Source: Bacteroidales bacterium
GTDB lineage: Bacteria > Bacteroidota > Bacteroidia > Bacteroidales > F082
Assembly (NCBI GenBank): GCA_030690365.1
Contig: JAUYGX010000062.1
Coordinates: forward strand, 1 to 64,000
Reading direction: 5' to 3'
Length of the DNA stretch: 64,000 nt
Of this stretch, positions 36,255 through 44,387 are shown in pieces. A model generated the notes under the pieces. It had not been told where the DNA came from. It saw nothing but the letters and a program-made list of their open reading frames with translations, and did no database searches. How positions within the stretch are numbered: the stretch's first letter is position 1; each line of letters begins with the position of its first letter. A program made the translations under genes and the position numbers.

Positions 36255-38369
36255 ATGAAAACCAACATTGTTTATTTATTTCTTATTTTCTTTGTTTCAC
36301 ATACGGTTGTTTTTGGTGGTGAATTAATTGATGGAGATGCGATTAACACAACCGAACAGACTAAAAAGGGTGATGCCGTCATCATAAACGAAGACAATGT
36401 CATTACCATTGTTGGACGAAAAGCAGCGTTTATTAATTTCTCGGTAACAAAGAAAATGAAGGTTGAGATTTTAACACAGGCCGGATTGGAGAAGTATTCC
36501 AGGATTGTCCTTCCTGAAACATTTGACCCCACTTATATTGCACATTTTCCACTGGATAGAAATTATACAAATGTATTTTCTAACATTAAATTTAATTCTT
36601 TCGAAGCGACCATTACAACAAAAGAGGGCAAACAAACAGATGCCGTGATTAAAAGCAAGATCGAACCCGTGAGAATGGTGATGCTCTACGATAATTTTTA
36701 TGGAAATTTTGACAAGAACACCTATCAAATTGAAAATCTGAAAATAGGTGATGTGGTGGAAGTTGTGTATAACTACAGCATGATGTACGCTGAAAATTAT
36801 AATCAGATTTCATCATTCCGGATTTTTTTCAACGGTGAACTTTTAAAGCAAAATTACACCCTGACCATTTCACACGATGAAAATTTAAATATTGATATGG
36901 AGTATGTTCATGAGGCGGCTCCGGACAGCACCAACAATATTGATAACAGGAAAGTTTATTATTGGAATAAACGCGATGTTTACGGATGTATAAATGAGGA
37001 AGGAAGCCGCCCGTATCGGTCGTTGCCCCATTTGATTTTCTCGGTTAAACCCTTCGAATTGTTATACACGATACCCTATTCCTTCGAGGAAAGATATATT
37101 CCATTTTACTCATTGTTTACCTATCAAAGAGAAATGAATCATTTGGGTATAGCGAAATCAATATCACAAGGGGTTAAAACAAAACAATATTTACAAATCA
37201 ACAAATATATTCAGAGTGAAACGCAGGATATTAAGGGTGACAGTTTGGGATATTTAAAGTTACTGAAGATTCATAATACCATTGCAGAGAATTTTGATTT
37301 TGACAACGATACCGACTATTTTAAAAAAATTGATACCCGTGAAGCCCGGATGGGTGATTATTTGAGCAGAAAAAGCCTGAGGGATATCAGTAGGTTCGAC
37401 CTGTACGTTGCCCTTTTGTTAAAAATTGATTTGGTATATTTTACCGCGTACCTGTGCGACAATAGAATGGGAGAAATTAGTAACGCCTATTTTTATCCTA
37501 TGTATAACAGCGACTACCTTTTTGCTGTTTTGCTAAAAAACAACAGCGTACAATACTTATATCCGAAGAAATCGCGGTTCGGCTATTACTTAAATGAAGT
37601 TCCATTTTATTTTGAGGATACCAAAGCGCGGTTGATCCATTTAGAAGATTACCGCAATTATAAGAAACCCATTAGCGAAAGTACCCGAAAAATCACATTG
37701 CCCAACAGTACAGTTAAAGACAATATGCGCAGGAACAGTGCATTGGTGGATGTAAGTTTGGAACAAATGACTGCGCATTTTACGACAAAAATTAATTTAT
37801 ACGGGCAGTATTCCACTCTCATCCGGGGATTATACCAATACAACTACCAGGATGAAACGATTAATGAGCTGTACAACAAAAAGATATGGGAGATCAATGA
37901 TGAAGTTAAGGTATTAAACCAGGATACTGAAATAGTGAACAAGGAGTTCCCGTTTCCGGCGGTAATCAATACTGAATATATGGCCAACAACCTGCTCGAA
38001 ACCAAAAGAGACACCATTTCGTTAAACATAACAAACTGGTTTAACCACATCATCTTTACCGATTTCGACACCACCCGGCGACAATTGGATTTTTACCCTG
38101 ATTTCCGTGGAAAGGATTCATACGTGTATTTTATCCAATTTGATAAAAACGTTCATTTGATAAGTTCTGTAAAAAATGTAATGATAGACAATGCGTTTGG
38201 AGAGCTTATTATTGATGTTGAACAGGTTAACCCCAAAGCGATAAAACTATCAAGTTCGTTTAAAACCAGTAGTAGCAAGGTGGAAGTTAACCAACTGTAT
38301 GCAGTTCAGGAGATTTATAATAACATACAAACTTTGAACCAGAGCTACCTGCTGTTTAAATTGGATTGA
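36255..38369 (+). CDS. DUF3857/transglutaminase-like exported protein, probably non-catalytic
   Basis: The 704-aa product has a signal peptide (MKTNIVYLFLIFFVSHTVVFGG). The N-terminal third resembles DUF3857 (DAVIINEDNVITIV, then LKIGDVVEVVYNYSMMY). The middle (SLRDISRFDLYVALLLKIDLV) occupies the place of the transglutaminase core, but the usual C-K-D-x-A active-site stretch is missing its cysteine (LRDISRFDLYVALL). It is therefore probably a pseudo-enzyme or a divergent family. The last ~200 residues are beta-rich. The ATG at 36228 lies inside the promoter, so 36255 is preferred. The call is moderate. Confidence 0.6.
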   Translation: MKTNIVYLFLIFFVSHTVVFGGELIDGDAINTTEQTKKGDAVIINEDNVITIVGRKAAFINFSVTKKMKVEILTQAGLEKYSRIVLPETFDPTYIAHFPLDRNYTNVFSNIKFNSFEATITTKEGKQTDAVIKSKIEPVRMVMLYDNFYGNFDKNTYQIENLKIGDVVEVVYNYSMMYAENYNQISSFRIFFNGELLKQNYTLTISHDENLNIDMEYVHEAAPDSTNNIDNRKVYYWNKRDVYGCINEEGSRPYRSLPHLIFSVKPFELLYTIPYSFEERYIPFYSLFTYQREMNHLGIAKSISQGVKTKQYLQINKYIQSETQDIKGDSLGYLKLLKIHNTIAENFDFDNDTDYFKKIDTREARMGDYLSRKSLRDISRFDLYVALLLKIDLVYFTAYLCDNRMGEISNAYFYPMYNSDYLFAVLLKNNSVQYLYPKKSRFGYYLNEVPFYFEDTKARLIHLEDYRNYKKPISESTRKITLPNSTVKDNMRRNSALVDVSLEQMTAHFTTKINLYGQYSTLIRGLYQYNYQDETINELYNKKIWEINDEVKVLNQDTEIVNKEFPFPAVINTEYMANNLLETKRDTISLNITNWFNHIIFTDFDTTRRQLDFYPDFRGKDSYVYFIQFDKNVHLISSVKNVMIDNAFGELIIDVEQVNPKAIKLSSSFKTSSSKVEVNQLYAVQEIYNNIQTLNQSYLLFKLD

Positions 38370-39040
38370 AGGATAGAGTGATTTGTGTTTAACGAGGTTC
38401 TGTCAGTGGATTGGTGATAGCTTTCTGATATAAGACAATGATAATGAACATTCCTACTGTTTCGGAATAATCCTGTCTACTGTTCAATTACTTTTAAAAC
38501 AATAATGTAATTCGGAAATTGTTTTTCAAGTTGATTATAAATTGACTGGTCAAATTGTTTATGTATGCATTTGTTTATTTTAAATCGCACATACATTATA
38601 ATGGCCCTTTAGGTGTTGAATATTCCTGTACTTGATAAGGATAATAAATTATTTTCGTTGGCAAAGCTACACGAAAACCTGTTATAAGCAAAATAGCTTC
38701 TGGATCCACATTAACATTTGGTACAAAAACCCTTATATACAACAATTTACAAATCGACAAACTAATGCTGGTTAAATTCTGGCAACCGGGCTATGTTTTG
38801 TTAAAGGTTGAGAAAAAGGTAGTGGTTACAGGTTAGGGTTATTGGTCAGGGCACGTGTTGGAAAAAATCGCGCGCCAGAGATTTTGTTAAGGAAGTGTAT
38901 TGTTGCGCGTTACGCTATCACTAAACGCCCGCCAGTGACAGGGTCTTGCTTGCAAAACGCCGACAAAGCATACCAGTACAATCTATCGTACGCTCATACC
39001 CAAAAAAATTCCTACCTTGCAGCCTTAATCACTATGCAAC
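38370..39040. other. Intergenic left border of the hsd island
   Basis: About 670 bases with many stops and no supported gene. The right 170 bases are noticeably richer in G+C, with a possible 72-codon reading frame at 38842-39060 that overlaps hsdR. I see no family resemblance and treat it as noncoding. A possible -7 box, TACCTTGC, lies at 39013-39020 ahead of hsdR. Confidence 0.4.
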
Positions 39041-41725
39041 ATGCCCAACCAAAATCCTGAACAATTAGCACGAGATCACATCGACGATCAACTCAAAGCT
39101 TGTGGCTGGGTCATTCAGGATTTGAAACGAATAAACCTTCATGCCGGTATTGGCGTGGCAGTAAAAGAATACCTCACAGATGTAGGCCCTGCCGACTATG
39201 TGTTGTTTGTAGAAGGAAAACCCTGCGGGGTAGTTGAAGCAAAGCGCGAAGAAGAAGGCCACAAACTCAATATGCACGAAGACCAGTCGGAAGGCTATGC
39301 CACGGCCAAACTCAAACATCTGAAGAATGAGCCTTTGCCTTTTGTTTACCTCAGCACAGGCGAAATCACCAGGTTCACCAACTTTACCGATCCCAAACCC
39401 AGGGCCAGAGAGCTGTTTAGCTTTCACCGTCCCGAAACCCTCCGCGACTGGCTCAAAAGTGAAAAATCGCTCCGGAGCAGATTGCACGACCTTCCTGTGC
39501 TACAGCCGGACGGATTGCGCGAATGCCAGATCAATGCCATCAATCAGTTGGAAGTTTCTTTCAAAGAAAAACGGCCCAGGGCCTTAATTCAAATGGCTAC
39601 CGGTGCGGGAAAAACATTCACCGCCATCACGGCCATCTACCGTTTGCTGAAATTTGCCAAAGCCAAAAGGGTATTGTTTCTGGTGGACACCAAAAACCTG
39701 GGCGAACAGGCCGAACAGGAGTTTATGTCGTTTGTTCCCAACGACGACAACCGAAAATTTACAGAGCTATACAGTGTGCAGCGCTTAAAATCAAGCTTTA
39801 TAGCGTCCGACAGCCAGGTTTGTATCAGCACCATACAACGGTTGTATTCCATTCTCAAGGGAACCGAGTTGGAGGAAAGCGCTGAGGAAGAAAACCCCAA
39901 TGAATCCCGATGGCAGCCAAAAGAAATCCCTCCTGTAGAGTACGACCCCAAAATGCCCGTCGAATTCTTCGATTTCATCGTGATCGATGAATGCCACCGC
40001 AGCATTTACAACCTCTGGAAACAGGTGCTAGAATATTATGATGCCTTCGAGATCGGACTCACAGCCACCCCCGATAAAAGGACCATTGGTTATTTCAACC
40101 AAAACCTGGTGAGCGAATACTCCCACGAAATGGCAGTGGCCGACGGGGTAAACGTAGGTTATGATGTTTTTATCATCGACACAAAAGTCTCGCAGCAAGG
40201 CGGCACCTTGTGGCAGGGTGAGTACATCGAACACAGGGAACGCTTAAGCCGGAAAAAACGCCTTGAATTACAGGATGAAGATGAGGTGTATTCAAGACAG
40301 CAACTGGACAAAGATGTGGTAAACCCCAATCAGATCAGGACCATTATCCGCTCATTCAAAGAAAATCTGCCGGCCATCTTCCCCGACCGTTTTACACGAT
40401 CTGCTACTGGTGAGAATCCCGTGGAGGTTTTTGAAGTCCCCAAAACCCTCATCTTTGCCAAAACCGACAGCCATGCCGACGACATCATTCAGATTGTAAG
40501 GGAAGAATTTGCCGAAGAAAACCGCTTCTGCAAAAAGATCACCTACAATTCGGACAAAGACCGAAAGGATGAAGACGACCAGGTAACTGAAAAGGGACAA
40601 GATCCCAAAACCACACTGTCGGATTTCCGGAATGCCTATCACCCGCGCATTGCAGTTACAGTAGACATGATCGCCACCGGCACCGACGTAAAACCCCTGG
40701 AGGTATTGCTTTTTATGCGCGACGTAAAAAGCAAGAATTACTTTGAACAGATGAAAGGCCGTGGCACACGGGTCATCGACCTCGACAGCCTCCGCAAGGT
40801 GACTCCTTCGGCACAGTCTACCAAAGACCATTTTGTAATCGTGGATGCCATTGGCGTGACCAGAAGCCTCAAAACCGACAGCCGTCCCCTGGAGAAAAAG
40901 CCCGGTATTCCTCTCAAAGATTTACTTCAAGCCATCGCCGTAGGTGCCCGTGATGAAGAACTGTTTACCTCACTGGCCAACCGGCTTACCCGCCTGGACA
41001 AACAAATTACCCCGAAAGAAAAAGCCCTGTTTGCCCTGAAGGCCAACGGCAAAAGTGTTTCGCAGGTGGTAAAGGAACTGTTAAATGCCTTTAATCCGGA
41101 TGCCCTCGAAGCCATTGAAACCCGGGTGAAAAATGAAGCCGGAGATACCGCTCCTGACGATCTGCAAACCGCCATAAAAATTGCAACCGAGCAATTTCAG
41201 AACGAAGCAGCCAAAGTATTTACAGGCGAACTGAACGAATACATCGAAAATGTCCGCAAGGCACATGAACAACGCATCGATGTTTCCAATCCAGATGAGG
41301 TAATCCAACTGGGCTGGGACAAGGACAATACCGAAAAGGCAAGCCAGATCATCCTGGAGTTCACCCAATGGATGGAGCTCCACAAGGATGAACTCACCGC
41401 CTTGCAGATTTTCTACAACCAGCCTTTCCGCCGCCGCGAACTCACCTACGCCATGATCAAAGAGGTGCTGGAGAAACTGCAAACCGACCAGCCTGCCCTG
41501 GCACCCCTGAATGTGTGGCGAGCCTATGAAGCCCTGGGGCAGTGCAATGGTTCCACACGCAACGAACTCACTGCCATCGTTTCGCTCATCCGCAAGGTAA
41601 GCGGAATTGATGCCACCACACGGTTTACGACCGCACCGTGGACAAAAATTTCCAGGACTGGGTATTTAGAAAACAAGCCGGTGCAACTAAGTTCAACGAA
41701 GAACAAATGCAATGGCTCCGCATGA
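39041..41725 (+). CDS. hsdR: Type I restriction enzyme subunit R (HsdR), frameshifted near the C-terminus
   Basis: ATP-dependent translocase and nuclease of a type I restriction system, EcoEI-like. The 894-aa frame has a PD-(D/E)XK nuclease domain (VGPADYVLFVEGKPCGVVEAKRE, read here as D-x(n)-EAK), Walker A MATGAGKTFTAIT (~184), VIDECHRSIY (~313), LTATPDKRT and QMKGRGTRVIDL (~568). A long helical C-terminal domain follows. After GIDAT (~858) the frame drifts into unrelated residues and stops at 41725. The expected family ending is found in another frame to 41880. A one-base loss at about 41615-41620 explains this. Confidence 0.9.
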   Translation: MPNQNPEQLARDHIDDQLKACGWVIQDLKRINLHAGIGVAVKEYLTDVGPADYVLFVEGKPCGVVEAKREEEGHKLNMHEDQSEGYATAKLKHLKNEPLPFVYLSTGEITRFTNFTDPKPRARELFSFHRPETLRDWLKSEKSLRSRLHDLPVLQPDGLRECQINAINQLEVSFKEKRPRALIQMATGAGKTFTAITAIYRLLKFAKAKRVLFLVDTKNLGEQAEQEFMSFVPNDDNRKFTELYSVQRLKSSFIASDSQVCISTIQRLYSILKGTELEESAEEENPNESRWQPKEIPPVEYDPKMPVEFFDFIVIDECHRSIYNLWKQVLEYYDAFEIGLTATPDKRTIGYFNQNLVSEYSHEMAVADGVNVGYDVFIIDTKVSQQGGTLWQGEYIEHRERLSRKKRLELQDEDEVYSRQQLDKDVVNPNQIRTIIRSFKENLPAIFPDRFTRSATGENPVEVFEVPKTLIFAKTDSHADDIIQIVREEFAEENRFCKKITYNSDKDRKDEDDQVTEKGQDPKTTLSDFRNAYHPRIAVTVDMIATGTDVKPLEVLLFMRDVKSKNYFEQMKGRGTRVIDLDSLRKVTPSAQSTKDHFVIVDAIGVTRSLKTDSRPLEKKPGIPLKDLLQAIAVGARDEELFTSLANRLTRLDKQITPKEKALFALKANGKSVSQVVKELLNAFNPDALEAIETRVKNEAGDTAPDDLQTAIKIATEQFQNEAAKVFTGELNEYIENVRKAHEQRIDVSNPDEVIQLGWDKDNTEKASQIILEFTQWMELHKDELTALQIFYNQPFRRRELTYAMIKEVLEKLQTDQPALAPLNVWRAYEALGQCNGSTRNELTAIVSLIRKVSGIDATTRFTTAPWTKISRTGYLENKPVQLSSTKNKCNGSA

Positions 41726-41880
41726 TCAAGGATTATGTCATCAGCAGTTTCCATATCGAGAAAGAGGATTTTGATTACAATCCCTTCAACGCGCAAGGCG
41801 GACTGGGTAAAATGTGGCAGCTGTTTGGCGAGCAAACAGAAGAAATTATTAATGAATTAAATGAGGTGTTGGCTGCTTAA
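41611..41880 (+). pseudogene. hsdR: Out-of-frame C-terminal part of hsdR
   Basis: From 41620 this frame reads TVYDRTVDKNFQDWVFRKQ, then EEQMQWLRMIKDYVISSFHIE, DDFDY-like EDFDYNPFNAQGGLGKMWQLFG and ELNEVLAA. This is the standard end of EcoEI-type HsdR. A TGA at 41608-41610 closes the frame upstream, so it cannot be an independent gene. Two bases instead of three separate codon ACC (to 41617) from ACG (41620). No homopolymer is present, so slippage is not obvious; assembly error or real inactivation are both possible. Confidence 0.8.
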
Positions 41881-41942
41881 AAAGCTTTACGCTTTTATCA
41901 ATTAAAGGTGATTATTAAACTATTTTTGTATTAAAAATAAAG

Positions 41943-42626
41943 ATGAAAGATGCACTACAGTCGAAGCCATTATTAGGTAAAGGGATTTACACAATTCCTG
42001 ATATGGCATCCATATTGGGGATTCCATATCCTAAAGTATTGCGATGGACCAATAAGTTTTGGAACGACCGGTTTGGTAGTCAATATCAATCATCTTATTC
42101 CTGGAATGTTGATTTAACCAAAGCAGTTAATTTTCATACGCTGATTGAAATCTATTTATTTTACGAACTTTCACAGGCTGGGGTTAAAACAAAAGAAATT
42201 CTGGGGGCACATGAGATTTTAAGTAAACAGTTTGACACATACTATCCATTCGCCATCAAGGAAGTTCTGAACAACATTAGAACTGATGGCACCAAAGTTC
42301 TATTCGAACAAAAGAATGGTTCTATATACACAGTTGATGCTACGAAGCAATTTAAGTTAGGTTTTATCAGAGAGTTTTTTAAAAATCTGGATTTCGGTTC
42401 AGATTCTCTTGCCGTTCGATTTTGGCCTATTGGAAAAGAAAGATCTATTATCTGCGATCCATATCGTCAGTTCGGACAGCCTATTATTAAAGGAACCAAC
42501 ATCCAGGCCGAAACTATTTATCGCATGTACCTTGCCGATGAGCCAATTGATTTTATTGCTTCCATCTATGAAATAAGCAGGAAGAATGTTTTAGATGCAA
42601 TAGAATTACACAAAAGAGCGGCATAA
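41943..42626 (+). CDS. DUF433 antitoxin-like protein with MerR-like N-terminus
   Basis: The 227-aa product begins with a helix-turn-helix region resembling MerR-type (GIYTIPDMASILGIPYPKVLRW). It ends with a DUF433 module (IICDPYRQFGQPIIKGTNIQ, then IDFIASIYEISRKNVLDAI), which occurs in antitoxins paired with PIN-like DUF5615 toxins. Its stop overlaps the ATG of the next gene by one base. It lies 62 bases after hsdR within the same direction of transcription and probably represses its own promoter (inference). Confidence 0.75.
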   Translation: MKDALQSKPLLGKGIYTIPDMASILGIPYPKVLRWTNKFWNDRFGSQYQSSYSWNVDLTKAVNFHTLIEIYLFYELSQAGVKTKEILGAHEILSKQFDTYYPFAIKEVLNNIRTDGTKVLFEQKNGSIYTVDATKQFKLGFIREFFKNLDFGSDSLAVRFWPIGKERSIICDPYRQFGQPIIKGTNIQAETIYRMYLADEPIDFIASIYEISRKNVLDAIELHKRAA

Positions 42627-43051
42627 TGAGGAAGTATAAAGTTTACATTGACGAAAATCTGCCACCTCAATTAGCGAAAGGTCTTCATGAGTTGCAATGG
42701 CCCCAGAATAAAAGAGATAATATTGAAATTCAGGTCTTATCAATAAAAGACACTTTTGGACAAGGGGAACAGGATGAGGACTGGATTCCTAAAGTAGGAG
42801 CGGAAAACGGCATCGTTATTACCCAGGATTATCGGATTCAAACCCAGCGTCATCAAAAAGAACTATATATTGAATGTGGAGTTGGAATATTGTTTTTTAG
42901 TCCCCCTTCAAAAAGTGGTTACCAATATTGGGATTTGGTCAAGCTGGTCATCAATCGATGGGAAGAAATTAAGCAAATTATTAAAAAAGACGATACTCCG
43001 TTTGCTTACCGGTGCACATCAAGAAAATCGTTTGAAAAAATTGAAGATTAG
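42626..43051 (+). CDS. PIN-like (DUF5615-type) putative toxin
   Basis: The 141-aa protein starts KVYIDENLPPQLAKGLHEL, the first acidic motif of PIN/Mut7-C-like nucleases, and has the second acidic site in GENGIVITQDYRI-like VITQDYRIQTQRH. Such proteins are predicted RNases inhibited by the DUF433 partner encoded just upstream. Target unknown. Spacing to hsdS is 19 bases, so the pair is part of the hsd operon and could guard it against loss (inference). Confidence 0.75.
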   Translation: MRKYKVYIDENLPPQLAKGLHELQWPQNKRDNIEIQVLSIKDTFGQGEQDEDWIPKVGAENGIVITQDYRIQTQRHQKELYIECGVGILFFSPPSKSGYQYWDLVKLVINRWEEIKQIIKKDDTPFAYRCTSRKSFEKIED

Positions 43052-43070
43052 GCTTTCAATCAACTGAAAA

Positions 43071-44291
43071 ATGGACAAAATAAATATACCAAAGCATTGG
43101 AAGGTAAAAAAGTTGGGGGATGTGTGCGAAGTACTTGATAGTTTGCGTAAACCTATAAACGCAGCAGAAAGACAGCAGAGAATTTCTGGCAAGGATAAAA
43201 AAGAGCTTTACCCTTATTATGGAGCAACCGGTCAAGTTGGCTGGATTGATAATTTTATTACAGAGGGTGAATATATTTTAATTGGTGAAGATGGTGCTCC
43301 TTTCCTGGATATATTTAAAGACAAGGCATACATAATCAAAGGGAAAACATGGGTTAATAATCATGCTCATATTTTAAAAGGAAGAGAAAATATCATTCTT
43401 AATGATTTTGCTCTTTATTATCTCAATTCAATAAACTATAGGATGTTCGTTAATGGAACAACACGTTTAAAACTGACTAAAAGTAATTTAGTTGAAATTC
43501 CATTTGTTCTCCCTCCCCTCCCCGAACAACAAGCCATTGTTTCCCGTATCGAAGAACTGCTCAGCGACTTAGACAACGGCAAACAACAACTTCAACTGGC
43601 ACAACAACAATTAAAAACCTACCGCCAAAGTTTGTTAAACACTATTGTTACCGGGGAAAATCTTAAATCTATTGAATCAGTAATTAAAAAACTGGATCAA
43701 GGCTGGAGTCCCAAATGTTTAAATCAACATTCAGAAAATGACCTTGAATGGGCAGTAATAAAAACTACTGCGGTACAAAATGGTCATTTTAATTCCATTG
43801 AGAACAAGATTCTCCCTGCGAATTTAAAACCAAGAGTCCAACATGAATTAAAAGTTGGTGATATTTTAATTACACGGGCTGGTCCAAGAATCAGGGTTGG
43901 GGTTTGCTGTATGGTGAGAAAAACTAGACCAAGATTGATAAATTGTGACAAGGTTTACCGCATTAAAGTAAATGCTCAAACAATTAGTCCGGAATATTTT
44001 GAGTTTATACTAAATACCCCTTTTTATCAACGTGAAATTGAAAAAATGAAAAGTGGTATAAGCGATAGCGGATTGAATTTGACACAAAGTAAATTCCTTA
44101 AGATTGAAATTCCAGTTCCTGCACTTTCAAAACAACAACTCATCGTCTCTGAATTAGAATCCAAACTCACCGTTTGTGATAAAATTGAAGAAACCATCAG
44201 CGAAACCTTGCTTAAAAGCGAATCACTTCGGCAGTCCATTTTAAAGAAAGCATTCAGCGGTGAACTAATTAGAAGTCACAATAGTTTTTAA
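43071..44291 (+). CDS. hsdS: Type I restriction enzyme specificity subunit (HsdS)
   Basis: Chooses the DNA target for both methylation and cleavage. The 406-aa product has two target-recognition domains (residues ~1-145 and ~205-345). Each is followed by a conserved helical spacer: LPPLPEQQAIVSRIEELLSD in the centre and VPALSKQQLIVSELESKL at the end, closing with SILKKAFSGEL. The two-TRD layout predicts a bipartite recognition site. Base use is AT-rich compared with hsdR and hsdM. Confidence 0.93.
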   Translation: MDKINIPKHWKVKKLGDVCEVLDSLRKPINAAERQQRISGKDKKELYPYYGATGQVGWIDNFITEGEYILIGEDGAPFLDIFKDKAYIIKGKTWVNNHAHILKGRENIILNDFALYYLNSINYRMFVNGTTRLKLTKSNLVEIPFVLPPLPEQQAIVSRIEELLSDLDNGKQQLQLAQQQLKTYRQSLLNTIVTGENLKSIESVIKKLDQGWSPKCLNQHSENDLEWAVIKTTAVQNGHFNSIENKILPANLKPRVQHELKVGDILITRAGPRIRVGVCCMVRKTRPRLINCDKVYRIKVNAQTISPEYFEFILNTPFYQREIEKMKSGISDSGLNLTQSKFLKIEIPVPALSKQQLIVSELESKLTVCDKIEETISETLLKSESLRQSILKKAFSGELIRSHNSF

Positions 44292-44387
44292 TTTACCTTA
44301 TGTAATGAAGTCAGTTAAATTAATTAAATACATTATAATCAGATATTTTAAAAAGTACTTTTTATATTATAACTAAATAAATTGCAT
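44292..44387 (+). other. AT-rich spacer before the deaminase gene
   Basis: Ninety-six bases, very AT-rich, with the palindrome AAAAAGTACTTTTT (about 44350-44363) close to the start codon. It is a candidate operator or a place for a separate promoter for the deaminase. No clear TAnnTTTG is visible. Confidence 0.35.

Noticed and set aside
38842-39060. Possible 72-codon gene before hsdR
   Set aside because: It overlaps the hsdR start, has no recognisable family, and its composition is not coding-like beyond one G+C-rich patch.
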